Assembly: GCA_017517845.1 (NCBI GenBank)
Contig: JAFWXW010000001.1
Location: 62,001-126,000 of the forward strand
Direction: 5' to 3'
Length of the DNA stretch: 64,000 bases
Source of the DNA: Paludibacteraceae bacterium
GTDB lineage: Bacteria > Bacteroidota > Bacteroidia > Bacteroidales > Paludibacteraceae
Shown one piece after another: positions 1-9,527 of this stretch. The position numbers were made by a program, and so were the translations under genes. The stretch's first letter is position 1; each line of letters opens with the position of its first letter. The notes under the pieces were generated by a model. That model was not told the origin of the DNA. It did not search any database and was given only the letters and a program-made list of their open reading frames with translations.

Positions 1-969
1 TAAGCAGAATGGGGGAGTACCTGCTTTTCTGCCGTCAAAATATCTAGAATAATTTTCTATTCCTGAGCAATAACCTATTTCACGCATCATTTCCACATCG
101 TATGTGGTGCGTTCATAAAGTCGTTTTGCTTCGTATGGTTTTCCTATTGAGTTTAAATATTCCACTTGTTTGCCTAGGTCTATTTCAATTTCACCTATGG
201 CACGATTTACGTTTTCTTGTGTTGTAACAAAAATATTGGCAGGAGATATGGAATATTCGTCCATACTTTCCATCAAAGTGAAACTTATTGCGTCTAGCAG
301 TTCAATGCTTTCTATCTCATCGTCCCAAAAAACTATTCTTACAACTATATCTGTGTGAGATAGCCAGACATCTACAGTTTCTCCTTTTACTCTAAATGTG
401 GCACGCTGTAGTTCTATGTCGTTTCTGCTGTATTGAGCGCTAACCAGGTTTCTAAGTAATACATCACGCACTATTTTTTGTCCCACCTTTACATGAATCA
501 TATTTTTGGTAAAATCTTCTGGGTTACCTATACCATAGAGGCATGATACAGAAGAAACCACTATAATATCCTTTCTGCCAGAAAGTAAAGCGGCTGTAGC
601 AGATAAACGAAGTCTGTCTATTTCTTCATTTATTGCCAAATCTTTTTCTATATAAGTGTCGGTGGAAGGAATATAAGCCTCTGGCTGATAATAATCATAA
701 TATGAAACGAAGTATTCTACTGCGTTATTAGGGAAAAAGTGCTTAAATTCACTATAAAGTTGTGCGGCTAATGTTTTATTATGACTAAGAACTAATGTGG
801 GTTTATTTATTTGTTCTATTACATTGGCGATTGTAAAAGTTTTACCCGAACCGGTAACCCCAAGAAGAGTTTGGTCAGAAACTCCGTTTTCTAGTCCTTG
901 GACTAATTGTTTTATGGCTTCTGGCTGATCTCCTGTAGGGCTATATTCCGATTTGAGTTTAAAGTTCAT
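1..969 (-). CDS. uvrB: UvrB, excinuclease ABC subunit B (partial, C-terminus outside window)
   Basis: Nucleotide excision repair: UvrB is loaded by UvrA, verifies the damaged strand and recruits UvrC. The visible 323 residues are the N-terminal half of a protein usually near 670 aa. Walker A GVTGSGKT lies at residues 37-44, and the damage-sensing beta-hairpin region (YYDYYQPEAYIP) lies near residues 92-105. The reading frame is open to the window edge, so the gene is cut by the window, not broken. The ATG at 969-967 overlaps the TAA of the upstream PspC gene by one base (TAATG), which implies a translationally coupled pair from one promoter. Identification is by motif and overall sequence and is very secure. 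Confidence 0.97.
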   Translation of the reverse strand, partial: MNFKLKSEYSPTGDQPEAIKQLVQGLENGVSDQTLLGVTGSGKTFTIANVIEQINKPTLVLSHNKTLAAQLYSEFKHFFPNNAVEYFVSYYDYYQPEAYIPSTDTYIEKDLAINEEIDRLRLSATAALLSGRKDIIVVSSVSCLYGIGNPEDFTKNMIHVKVGQKIVRDVLLRNLVSAQYSRNDIELQRATFRVKGETVDVWLSHTDIVVRIVFWDDEIESIELLDAISFTLMESMDEYSISPANIFVTTQENVNRAIGEIEIDLGKQVEYLNSIGKPYEAKRLYERTTYDVEMMREIGYCSGIENYSRYFDGRKAGTPPFCL

Positions 970-1154
970 TATTTACTTAATATGTACATTACTAATGCAA
1001 TGATTAAGTAACCCATAACACCGATACCACCACAAAGTGCTAGTACTACAGTTGCTAATCTCATGATTTTAGTGTCAATGCCGAAGTATTCAGCTAAACC
1101 AGCACATACGCCTAAAATCATTTTGTTGTCTGAAAGTTTTAATTGTTTAGACAT
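969..1154 (-). CDS. PspC-domain small membrane protein
   Basis: A 61-aa protein made of a single PspC domain: a short basic N-terminus, the typical segment ILGVCAGLAEYFG (about residues 14-26), and one hydrophobic membrane segment at about 32-58. In proteobacteria PspC is an inner-membrane component of the phage-shock envelope-stress response. Stand-alone PspC domains of this size are common in Bacteroidota and their role is not established. It is the first gene of a two-gene unit with uvrB (one-base overlap). A TAnnTTTG promoter element lies about 30 bp upstream. The family call is secure; the function is not known. Confidence 0.9.
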   Translation of the reverse strand: MSKQLKLSDNKMILGVCAGLAEYFGIDTKIMRLATVVLALCGGIGVMGYLIIALVMYILSK

Positions 1155-1182
1155 AGTTTTATGTTTTTAAAAATTTACGCTA

Positions 1183-1190
1183 CAAAGATA
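1183..1190 (-). promoter_or_regulatory. -7 promoter element for pspC-uvrB
   Basis: On the minus strand this reads TATCTTTG, a match to the Bacteroidota housekeeping -7 consensus TAnnTTTG, about 30 bp before the pspC ATG. Confidence 0.75.
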
Positions 1191-1231
1191 GTTATTATAA
1201 TTAATATATTAAAAATATCATATAAAATTTG

Positions 1232-1239
1232 TATCTTTG
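1232..1239 (+). promoter_or_regulatory. -7 promoter element for pfp
   Basis: TATCTTTG followed by C, about 70 bp before the pfp ATG. It lies back to back with the minus-strand element at 1183-1190, so the 155-bp gap is a divergent promoter region. A TTTG-type -33 box is not obvious. Confidence 0.75.
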
Positions 1240-1309
1240 CACTTTGTGAGATAGAGTTTTATATCACAAGTGAAATATAATTGAAAAATTTATCTTTAAT
1301 TTTATTTAT

Positions 1310-2923
1310 ATGACAAAAAGTGCATTACAAAAAGCAAGAGCTGCTTACCAACCAAAGCTTCCTAAAGCTTTAAAAGGTGCTATCGCTCTTAAAGAAGGTG
1401 AAGCTACTCAATCTGTAGCAGACCAAGAAGCTATCAAAAACTTATTCCCTAACACTTATGGAATGCCAGTAGTAACATTTGAAGTTGCAGAAGAAGCAAA
1501 AGAACTTCCTGCTATCAACGTAGGTGTTATCTTGTCTGGTGGTCAGGCTCCTGGTGGTCATAATGTGATTTCTGGTATTTTCGACGGTCTTAAATCTTTA
1601 AACAAAGACTGCAAACTTTATGGTTTCTTAGGTGGTCCTAGCGGTTTAATCGACCACAAATACATGGAATTAACTGCAGAAATCGTTGATGAGTATCGTA
1701 ACACAGGTGGTTTTGATATCATCGGTTCTGGTCGTACAAAACTAGAAGAAACTGCACAATTCGACAAAGGCATTGAAATTTGCAACGAACTAGGTATCAA
1801 AGCGTTAATCATCATTGGTGGTGACGACTCAAATACTAATGCTTGTGTTCTTGCAGAATATTACCTACAAAAAAATACAGGTATCCAAGTAATCGGTTGT
1901 CCTAAAACTATCGACGGTGACCTTAAAAACAATATGATTGAAACTTCTTTTGGTTTCGATACAGCATGTAAAGTATATTCAGAAGTTATCGGTAACATTA
2001 TGCGTGACGCTAACTCTGCAAAAAAATACTGGCACTTCATTAAATTGATGGGACGTTCTGCATCTCACATCGCTCTAGAATGTGCTCTTCAAACTCAACC
2101 AAATATCTGCATTGTTTCAGAAGAAGTTGAAGCTAAAAAAATGACTCTTGGTCAAATCGTTGATGATATTGCAAATGCAGTTGCTGCACGTGCTGCAGAA
2201 GGCAATAACTTCGGTGTTATCCTTATCCCAGAAGGTTTAATAGAGTTCATTCCAGAAATGAAAGTTCTTATTGCAGAACTAAATGACCTACTTGCTCACG
2301 AATCAGATGTACAAAAAGCACTTCAAGGTTTAACTCCTACATCTGCTGCTGTTTATGCATCTCTTCCAGAAGCTATCGCTAAACAATTAACTCTAGACCG
2401 TGACCCTCATGGTAACGTACAAGTTTCTCTAATCGAAACAGAAAAACTTCTTATCGAGATGGTTAAAACTCGCTTAGCTGCTATGAAAGCAGAAGGTAAG
2501 TTTGTTGGTAAATTCTCTGGTCTAGGTCACTTCTTCGGTTATGAAGGTCGTTGTGCAGCTCCATCAAACTTTGATGCAGACTATTGCTATTCTTTAGGTT
2601 TCAATGCTGCTCAACTTATTGCTGCTGGTAAAACAGGTTATATGTCATTAATCCGCAATACTACTGCTCCTGCAGAAGAATGGATTGCTGGTGGTGTTCC
2701 TGTAACAATGATGATGAATATGGAACGTCGTCACGGCGAAATGAAACCAGTTATTCGCAAAGCTCTAGTAGAACTAGAAGGTGCTCCTTTCAAAGAACTA
2801 GCTAAGAACCGTGCTACATGGGCAAAAGAAACAGCATACGTTTATCCAGGTCCTATCCAATACTTCGGTCCATCTGAAGTTTGTGATCAACCTACAAAAA
2901 CTCTTATGTTGGAGCAAGCTTAA
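1310..2923 (+). CDS. pfp: Pyrophosphate-dependent phosphofructokinase
   Basis: Catalyses reversible phosphorylation of fructose 6-phosphate to fructose 1,6-bisphosphate with PPi as donor, the usual glycolytic PFK in many Bacteroidales. The 537-aa length fits the long beta-type PFP family. GGDDS (170-174) carries the Asp, and PKTIDGD (198-204) the Lys, that mark PPi rather than ATP use. The substrate-binding MGRSASH segment is at 247-253. The gene is monocistronic: its own promoter lies upstream and a strong hairpin terminator follows the stop. Codons are strongly biased to a few favoured ones (many GGT, CTT, GAA), consistent with high expression. Confidence 0.97.
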   Translation: MTKSALQKARAAYQPKLPKALKGAIALKEGEATQSVADQEAIKNLFPNTYGMPVVTFEVAEEAKELPAINVGVILSGGQAPGGHNVISGIFDGLKSLNKDCKLYGFLGGPSGLIDHKYMELTAEIVDEYRNTGGFDIIGSGRTKLEETAQFDKGIEICNELGIKALIIIGGDDSNTNACVLAEYYLQKNTGIQVIGCPKTIDGDLKNNMIETSFGFDTACKVYSEVIGNIMRDANSAKKYWHFIKLMGRSASHIALECALQTQPNICIVSEEVEAKKMTLGQIVDDIANAVAARAAEGNNFGVILIPEGLIEFIPEMKVLIAELNDLLAHESDVQKALQGLTPTSAAVYASLPEAIAKQLTLDRDPHGNVQVSLIETEKLLIEMVKTRLAAMKAEGKFVGKFSGLGHFFGYEGRCAAPSNFDADYCYSLGFNAAQLIAAGKTGYMSLIRNTTAPAEEWIAGGVPVTMMMNMERRHGEMKPVIRKALVELEGAPFKELAKNRATWAKETAYVYPGPIQYFGPSEVCDQPTKTLMLEQA

Positions 2924-2950
2924 TAAAAACTCTTATTTAAGTGCATAAAA

Positions 2951-2985
2951 AAATCTGGCGTTTGTAAAAACGTCAGATTTTTTGT
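2951..2985 (+). terminator. Rho-independent terminator of pfp
   Basis: A 13-bp stem (AAATCTGGCGTTT with AAACGTCAGATTT, one G-T pair) and a 4-base loop, followed by a T-rich run; it starts 28 bp after the pfp stop. Confidence 0.9.
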
Positions 2986-2994
2986 TTTATGTTT

Positions 2995-3153
2995 GTGTTG
3001 CTTAAAAATTCGATATTGCGATGAGCGGAAAAAGATTTTATGTAATTATTTACGTTAAGCAAAAGCGTTGTCTGAACGAAGTGAGTTTAGCTTTTGTAGT
3101 AAATAATAAATAAAATCCCGTGAAGAGCTCTACTCGATATTTTTAAGTAACAC
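2995..3153. repeat. ~159-bp near-palindromic intergenic repeat, copy A
   Basis: Outer arms GTGTTGCTTAAAAA and (reverse complement of the 3' end) GTGTTACTTAAAAA pair. Further in, GATTTTAT..ATTTAC..GCAAAAGC pairs with the complement of GCTTTTGTAGTAAATAA..ATAAAATC. The middle is TCTGAACGAAGTGAGTTTA. A second, inverted copy lies at 23246-23396. It fills the gap between convergent pfp and the helicase gene. Confidence 0.8.
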
Positions 3154-3171
3154 AATAATATAATAAATGAA

Positions 3172-4815
3172 TTATTTCACTGGATTCAGTTGTATTCCTC
3201 TTGCTCTTGGGTGAGAGTTGAATACCTTCATAAGTTTGTCGGCATGCACTTTAGGGAAGTCGAAGAATGTAAATTTAGATGTTATATCTATATTTCCTAT
3301 TTCGATACTTCTATCGTTAAGAATTTCATTAATCATACCTAAAAAGCGTCGTGGGTCCATTTTATCTTTTTTACCACGATTTATTTTGAGTCTAATCATT
3401 CCTTTTCTATTACCTTTGCGCATCTCTCTGCGAGAAAGTTTCTCTTCTTCTAGTTTTTTTGCCTCACGTCTGTTTTCTTTTATTTCTTTACGAACCAAGA
3501 CATTAAGGTCTGGAGCATTCTGATAATATTCTAGGATAGGATTAAATGCAAGTGATATGAAACGTGAAATGACTTCTTCTTTGTCCATTTCCTTTAATTG
3601 CTCATACACATCAGGTAAGAATTTATGTAATTTTTCATTCTTCTCTACTGTTTGCATTTTTTCTACCATATACATCAATTGCCTTTGGCAAACAGCCATG
3701 CCAGATGGAATTTCCATTTGAGAGAAAGTTCTTTTAATCTCTTTTTCTATAGATTTAATAGACATTTTTTCCCTAGGGGTAACTATCGCAATAGAGACTC
3801 CAGATTTATTGATGCGTCCAGTTCTGCCACTGCGGTGAGTATAAGTTTCTTTATCATCTGGTAAAACAAAGTGTACCACATGGCTAAGGTCATTTACATC
3901 GAGTCCACGTGCTGCCACATCTGTAGCAACCAATATTTGTAGGTGCTTGATTCTGAATTTATTCATTACAGCATCACGTTGGGCCTGAGATAAGTCTCCG
4001 TGAAGTGCATCTGCATTATAACCATCTATCATAAGTTTTTCTGCCACATCTTTGGTTTCTTGACGAGTTCTACAGAATACAATACCATAAATGTCTGGGT
4101 TATAGTCTAATATGCGTTTTAGTACTTCGTATCTATGAGTATTTTTGGTCAAAACATAATAATGCTCTACATTTTTGGCAGCTTCACCTCTTTGACCAAC
4201 TGAAATTTCTATTGGGCTTTTCATATAGCGTTTTGCTATATTCGCTATCTCTTTTGGCATGGTAGCAGAGAAGAGTAGGGTGCGTCTGTCTTCTGGTGTA
4301 GATGAAAGAATGTTGGTGATATCATCTAAGAATCCCATATTAAGCATTTCATCTGCCTCGTCTAAGACCAAATGTTTGATTTGTGATAGATTTACTTTGC
4401 CTCTTTCTTTTAAGTCTATTAATCTACCTGGGGTTGCGACTAGAATATGTGGGGTATGGTCTAATTCTTTAAGTTGTTTTCTTATATCTTCTCCACCATA
4501 AACCGCTACTATGCGTATGTCTTTGAGCATACTACTGTAACGTTTAAGTTCTGTTGCTATCTGAACGCAAAGTTCACGAGTTGGAGCAAGAACTAAACTC
4601 TGAATATATTTTTCAGTTGGTTCTGCTAGGTGTATTAAAGGAAGACCAAATGCAGCAGTTTTACCTGTACCAGTTTGGGCAAGCCCAACAATATCAGATT
4701 CGTTATTTAATAAATAAGGTATAACTTGTTCTTGAATAGGAGAGGGTGTCTCAAATCCCAATTTACTTATGCTCTCTAGAATACTATCTTTAAGTCCTAA
4801 ATCTTTAAATGTCAT
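3172..4815 (-). CDS. DEAD-box RNA helicase with DbpA-type RNA-binding domain
   Basis: ATP-dependent RNA helicase, probably for ribosome assembly or mRNA turnover. The 547-aa protein has the Q motif near residues 21-27, Walker A AQTGTGKT at 46-53, a VLDEADEM motif II, an SAT motif III and the HRSGRTGR motif VI. A lysine-rich linker follows, then a C-terminal RRM-like DbpA domain over the last ~80 residues (MIRLKINRGKK through the end). That domain points to a DbpA/CshA/DeaD-like protein binding structured RNA. The ATG overlaps the tamB stop by 4 bp (ATGA), so it is translated as the second gene after tamB. Which E. coli paralogue it corresponds to is not clear, so no symbol is given. Confidence 0.93.
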   Translation of the reverse strand: MTFKDLGLKDSILESISKLGFETPSPIQEQVIPYLLNNESDIVGLAQTGTGKTAAFGLPLIHLAEPTEKYIQSLVLAPTRELCVQIATELKRYSSMLKDIRIVAVYGGEDIRKQLKELDHTPHILVATPGRLIDLKERGKVNLSQIKHLVLDEADEMLNMGFLDDITNILSSTPEDRRTLLFSATMPKEIANIAKRYMKSPIEISVGQRGEAAKNVEHYYVLTKNTHRYEVLKRILDYNPDIYGIVFCRTRQETKDVAEKLMIDGYNADALHGDLSQAQRDAVMNKFRIKHLQILVATDVAARGLDVNDLSHVVHFVLPDDKETYTHRSGRTGRINKSGVSIAIVTPREKMSIKSIEKEIKRTFSQMEIPSGMAVCQRQLMYMVEKMQTVEKNEKLHKFLPDVYEQLKEMDKEEVISRFISLAFNPILEYYQNAPDLNVLVRKEIKENRREAKKLEEEKLSRREMRKGNRKGMIRLKINRGKKDKMDPRRFLGMINEILNDRSIEIGNIDITSKFTFFDFPKVHADKLMKVFNSHPRARGIQLNPVK

Positions 4816-7800
4816 AAATTATTCTTTTGTTTTTTCTTTTCTTCTTTTAATCGTTTCTTTTCTGCTTTTACTCGTGCTTTCTCTTCCTTTTGTTTTGCTA
4901 CGTATTCTTTGTGCCTACGTTTTCTGTCTTCTTTAAGGATTCTTTTATTTTCACGTTCTTTAGCTCTTCTAATCTTTTCTTCTTCTTTTTCTTTCTTTTC
5001 TAATGCTTTTTCTTCAGGAGTCTTTTTACGGAATACTTCTTTGTAGTATTTGCCTAGATTTTCCCATGTATCGAAGTCTTCACGATACATAATACCCAAT
5101 CCTTGAGTATAAAGAGCAGTGGAATAAAGTCTGTCATTAGTTTTGTTATATGCTTTAAGACGCAAACGACCAGACTTTATTAATTTATATTCTAGCTCAA
5201 AGTCCCCTATAAAGTCTTCGTTGCCATATTGGGTTCTATATCCCACATTACCATTTAAGATAAGCCTATTGTCCAAGAAGTTTGTAGAAATATTAACAGC
5301 AAACTGCCTATTATCCAAATCTGTATCAGAATTGTCTATATAGTTAAGTCCCAAATTCACATTGTTACTAATTTGGCTCAACCAATAGTTCAATTGGCTA
5401 GAAATGGTAGCAGTGGCAAATGATGTAGCCAACTGTGTAGAATAACTACTAGTACTGGTTTGTGTAACCGATGGATTATAAAATCTTCCTAGAAGTAGAA
5501 GTGAGACCATCTGTTGGCTCATCATATCATCTGTATTAATAGCAGCCTTGACAAGTCGTTGAACTTCTTCTTCTGCAGTAGGTAATTTAATATCAAATTT
5601 GATAATAGGTTGTAATAGAGGACCTGTTATATTGGCTATACAATCCACTTTTACTATATTACTATTTAAATATGAAGTAACGCTACTTTCCAAAAGGTCT
5701 GACAATGAAGCTGTTGTCTGGTATTTGGCATTGATGTTCATATTACAGTTGGTCATAGGGTCCCCGTCAAAGGATATACTACTTTCATTATCTACTTCAA
5801 ATTTTTTACGTAGTGCTCCTTGGAATGAGAAATTATATTCTCCTTCTGTAATTTCATAATTACCATAAATTTTTACATTTATGTTATTGTCTATCTCTAT
5901 TTGTAGGTTACCATTACCTCTAGCTTTAATCACATCATCACTAGTGTGACTATCCATAATGATTTGAGCCTCCAAATCTGGTGTTGCCTCTACATTTAGT
6001 TTTACATTAAGTTTAGATGTCACACTTTCTGATACTCTCTTTCTTCTTTGTTTCTTTCTCTCTTCACGAGCCGAAATGCTTTCTTTAGGAGAAACATAGG
6101 TAATGAACTGATTATCAGTAGCAGAGGAATAACTGTCAATAGGTATAGCGAAATAACTATTTTTCTCAGGTTTTGCTATAACATCAATATTTACGGAGTT
6201 CATATCTCCTACAATACTAGCACTACCAGTGGCAAATAATCTTCCATAAAAGTCTGGACTATCCACTTCTGTGGTGTTAAATGCTAGGATATTGTTAACA
6301 TCAATATTAATCTTATATTCAAAATCTCTAAATAAGTGATGCGAAACTGTACCATTAACTAATCCAGTATTTCCATACCTATCTTTTAACTCTATATCTT
6401 TTAGAATAAAAGCGTTTTTCAAAATTTTTACAGAATCCTCAAAATAGAATTCAGACTTTAAGAAGTCAATGGACAACATAGCATCTTTGGCATAGGCATC
6501 GCCCCAAATTTCTATAGCATCAAATGGTCCTCCAACATATAGTTTTCCACTCACAGTGGCTCTTAAATCATTTGCAAACGAACTCAAATATGGCTTAATA
6601 AATCCAAGTTGTAGTTTATTGATGTCTATATCAAGTAACATTTCATTTTTTACAATAGAGACATAACCATTTACCTCTGATGTATCTTTTGTGGCATTTT
6701 CGACCAAACCGTGCAAATCTATTTGTTCCTTTTCATGATTGTACTTGGCTGTAGCCTCTATGACATCACCCAAAGGAAAATCATTCAATCCAAATTGCCT
6801 ACAAGAAACATTTGCTCTAAGTATAGGTTTATTTAATACGTCTCCTGCTAGTACATCACCACTTACTATACCTAATAATTTAATATCAGGCATATATAGA
6901 ACTTCGCTTAAATATTTCAAGTCAATTTCCTTGAGTGAAACATGAATGAGGTCTGTATGTTTTTGTTTGCTAGAAACACCATGTACTCTTAAGTGTTGAT
7001 TAGGTCCATTAAATCCAACACTATCTACCCTAAGAACTTCTTCGTTGTAGTGTATTCTACCTTCTTCTACATTCCATGTGGAATCTGCTAAAATCAAATT
7101 ACTAGGTAAGAAATAACAACTAAGGTCTATGTCTTTGTTGTTTTTTATCTCATTAAATTCAAATCTAGTTTTTATTTCACCAGCAAATAGTTTTTCTACA
7201 CTATTTTCAAACCATAAATTAAGGTTTACTTTATTGTCAAGTAAGTTGGTGTTTATCTTTATCTCTGTAGTATCTATACGACTTTGGTAGTATGCACCTA
7301 CATTTAAATCTAATTTTTCGGTAAAATTGTGTAAGTGAATATTTAAACTATCAATATTCACTTTCCCTAAGTCGATATGATTAGAGAAGGCATTTAACTC
7401 TATTAAATCTAAACTATCATTAAAAAATGCACTAACATGTGTTGTGTCATCAATACTCATTTTTTTTGCGAAGAAATAACTATAGTCACTCAGTGGAGCA
7501 ATATCTGCTTCTAGTCTAAAGTTATTATTCCCTTCTTTCTTAACAGTGGCTAATTTAGGAATGTTAGTTAATTCCTTACATACTAGATATTTAATGTTAT
7601 TAGCCAATGTATAAAAATCTATTTGCCCATTTAGGTCTAGTTTTGCCAAGTCTGATTCTAGCCAAATATGTTTTCCGTCTTCTGTATTTTCTGCCACTAA
7701 AATTATACCATTAGGTGACATTTGGATATTGTCATTATATAGATTGATAGAATCTATAGCTACATACCCTTCTATGTCGTTTAATGTGGTTAATTTGAGT

Positions 7801-9497
7801 TTACTTTGTATAATAGTGGAGAATTTAAATGTAGGGAATACATCTATTATTTTCATTGCTGCTAGGCAGACAGTATCTATTTTTCCATCTAATGAAATGT
7901 TATATGCATTATTTTCATCTATGTCTAAATTGGCTATAATGTCAATGTAACCATTTTCTGGGTCCTTATATTTTACTTCTGCATTAACATTTTTCTCGCT
8001 GAATTTACCATTGATTATAATATTGTCAAATTCATATTGTTTATAATCAAAAGATGAAATTATACCATTGACGTGTCCAGATAGAGGCTTGTTTGCTTTT
8101 TTCTCCCCATTAAATGCTACATCTAAGTGAATGTCATTAAAATCTGAGTATTTATTAAGAATCTTACCTAAATGTACGTCTTCGGTACCTATTTTTCCGT
8201 CAAATTTCCAATCGGTGGTTTTAGTGTTATAGTTTATTTTTAAGTCTGTGTGAATCTTACCAGCATCGGTGTTAAGAGTACCGAATGCCACAATATCAGA
8301 AAAGAAACCAACTATATTTCCTGTAAACTTAAATTGGCCTAGTTTTTTTACTTCTTGTGGAAGTACGTATGGTTGTTTTTTAATATCAGAAATTAAATCT
8401 TCTAGATCTTGGACTTTGGTGCTTATCTGTTGAATATTAGCAAATATGTAAGTATCCTCTATTTTGTCTATTCCCCTCACTGTGGTGCTAAGTTTCATTA
8501 ACATATTATCACCATATGTTGCTTGAAATCCATGTAAGTCCAAATTGTTGTTATAATAACTAACTCTGCCGTTGGCAATAAATGGTTTGTTTAGATTTTC
8601 TAATTCAGGAACAAGACTTTTGAGGTCTTTGCCATAAACTTTAGCATTTTTTAGGCTAAATGTTATTCTAACATTTTTTTTAAGTGTTTCTGCACCAAAG
8701 ACTTGAGATAAACTATCGTATTTCAATGATAATTCATCAACCAAAACAGTGGAACTAGGTAATTTTATCTTTAATGGATTAATATACATTTGTTTTTTAC
8801 CTACACCGAATGTAAAACTAAGATTGTCTAGTTTTAAACCATTTCTTTCTGTAACAGAAAGTTCATTGAGGTGAGCATACAAACTATCTTTGGAAGCGTA
8901 GTCTATACTTATGTCGGTATTTAATTCCTTAAGTCTAAAATGTGCAGGGTCAAAACCAGATTTTTTGGAGTAGGGTCTGTCTGTATTATCAAACTGGAAA
9001 TCTCCGTTTATAATTTGTAACGTGCCTAATTCCAATAGAATATCAGGAATTTCTATTTTTTTTTCTGGTTTAGGGAAAATATCAATAAAGAATTGAAGGT
9101 TAGTTTCGCCTTTGTCGTTAGTAATTAAATGAAATGTGGGATTATCTAAAATTATATTATTGATAATGAGTTTTTTACGGAATAGTTTTCTCCATTTTAC
9201 ATCTAAATGAAATTTGTTTATATCTGCAACTAAATTTCCGTATGGGTCCTTTAAAGTAACATCTTCTAGTATAAGACCAGAGAAAAATGAAAAATCAATC
9301 CCACCCACAGTGATTTCACCTTCTGATTTTTTAGAAATCTCTGTGGTTATTTCCTCTATAAGTACTTCTTGAACCTTCTTGTTTGTAATGATTAATGGAA
9401 TGCTCAATATCAAACAAGAAATAAATACTATGATGAAAAATAATATTTTAAGGAATATTTTAATGGCTGTTATGGATTTTTTAATAACTTTGTACAA
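4812..9497 (-). CDS. tamB: TamB-like translocation/assembly module protein (DUF490)
   Basis: A large AsmA/TamB-type bridge protein, thought to span the periplasm and carry lipids or help insert outer-membrane proteins. From the chosen TTG start it has 1561 aa. The N-terminus is basic with one membrane anchor (about residues 7-32), followed by about 1300 residues of beta-strand-rich repeats and a C-terminal DUF490 domain containing LLLLGRFYNP. The last ~70 residues are an unusual highly charged Lys/Glu/Arg tail. No ATG lies near the anchor. The frame stays open upstream to 9731, but that extension runs into tsaD on the other strand and is not membrane-like, so the TTG at 9497-9495 is preferred. 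It lies next to divergent tsaD, an arrangement common in Bacteroidota. Confidence 0.88.
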   Translation of the reverse strand: MYKVIKKSITAIKIFLKILFFIIVFISCLILSIPLIITNKKVQEVLIEEITTEISKKSEGEITVGGIDFSFFSGLILEDVTLKDPYGNLVADINKFHLDVKWRKLFRKKLIINNIILDNPTFHLITNDKGETNLQFFIDIFPKPEKKIEIPDILLELGTLQIINGDFQFDNTDRPYSKKSGFDPAHFRLKELNTDISIDYASKDSLYAHLNELSVTERNGLKLDNLSFTFGVGKKQMYINPLKIKLPSSTVLVDELSLKYDSLSQVFGAETLKKNVRITFSLKNAKVYGKDLKSLVPELENLNKPFIANGRVSYYNNNLDLHGFQATYGDNMLMKLSTTVRGIDKIEDTYIFANIQQISTKVQDLEDLISDIKKQPYVLPQEVKKLGQFKFTGNIVGFFSDIVAFGTLNTDAGKIHTDLKINYNTKTTDWKFDGKIGTEDVHLGKILNKYSDFNDIHLDVAFNGEKKANKPLSGHVNGIISSFDYKQYEFDNIIINGKFSEKNVNAEVKYKDPENGYIDIIANLDIDENNAYNISLDGKIDTVCLAAMKIIDVFPTFKFSTIIQSKLKLTTLNDIEGYVAIDSINLYNDNIQMSPNGIILVAENTEDGKHIWLESDLAKLDLNGQIDFYTLANNIKYLVCKELTNIPKLATVKKEGNNNFRLEADIAPLSDYSYFFAKKMSIDDTTHVSAFFNDSLDLIELNAFSNHIDLGKVNIDSLNIHLHNFTEKLDLNVGAYYQSRIDTTEIKINTNLLDNKVNLNLWFENSVEKLFAGEIKTRFEFNEIKNNKDIDLSCYFLPSNLILADSTWNVEEGRIHYNEEVLRVDSVGFNGPNQHLRVHGVSSKQKHTDLIHVSLKEIDLKYLSEVLYMPDIKLLGIVSGDVLAGDVLNKPILRANVSCRQFGLNDFPLGDVIEATAKYNHEKEQIDLHGLVENATKDTSEVNGYVSIVKNEMLLDIDINKLQLGFIKPYLSSFANDLRATVSGKLYVGGPFDAIEIWGDAYAKDAMLSIDFLKSEFYFEDSVKILKNAFILKDIELKDRYGNTGLVNGTVSHHLFRDFEYKINIDVNNILAFNTTEVDSPDFYGRLFATGSASIVGDMNSVNIDVIAKPEKNSYFAIPIDSYSSATDNQFITYVSPKESISAREERKKQRRKRVSESVTSKLNVKLNVEATPDLEAQIIMDSHTSDDVIKARGNGNLQIEIDNNINVKIYGNYEITEGEYNFSFQGALRKKFEVDNESSISFDGDPMTNCNMNINAKYQTTASLSDLLESSVTSYLNSNIVKVDCIANITGPLLQPIIKFDIKLPTAEEEVQRLVKAAINTDDMMSQQMVSLLLLGRFYNPSVTQTSTSSYSTQLATSFATATISSQLNYWLSQISNNVNLGLNYIDNSDTDLDNRQFAVNISTNFLDNRLILNGNVGYRTQYGNEDFIGDFELEYKLIKSGRLRLKAYNKTNDRLYSTALYTQGLGIMYREDFDTWENLGKYYKEVFRKKTPEEKALEKKEKEEEKIRRAKERENKRILKEDRKRRHKEYVAKQKEEKARVKAEKKRLKEEKKKQKNNL
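9484..9491 (+). promoter_or_regulatory. -7 promoter element for the tsaD operon
   Basis: TAACTTTG, 36 bp before the tsaD ATG. It overlaps the start region of tamB on the other strand, so the two transcription units share a very short control region. Confidence 0.7.
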
Positions 9498-9510
9498 AAA
9501 TACAAAATTA
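9495..9510 (-). promoter_or_regulatory. -7 promoter elements for tamB
   Basis: On the minus strand two overlapping matches to TAnnTTTG occur: TAATTTTG (9510-9503) and TATTTTTG (9502-9495). They lie at or just before the inferred TTG start, so the tamB mRNA would have almost no leader, or the true start lies slightly further in. Confidence 0.55.
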
Positions 9511-9527
9511 CAAAAAAAATAGCACTT

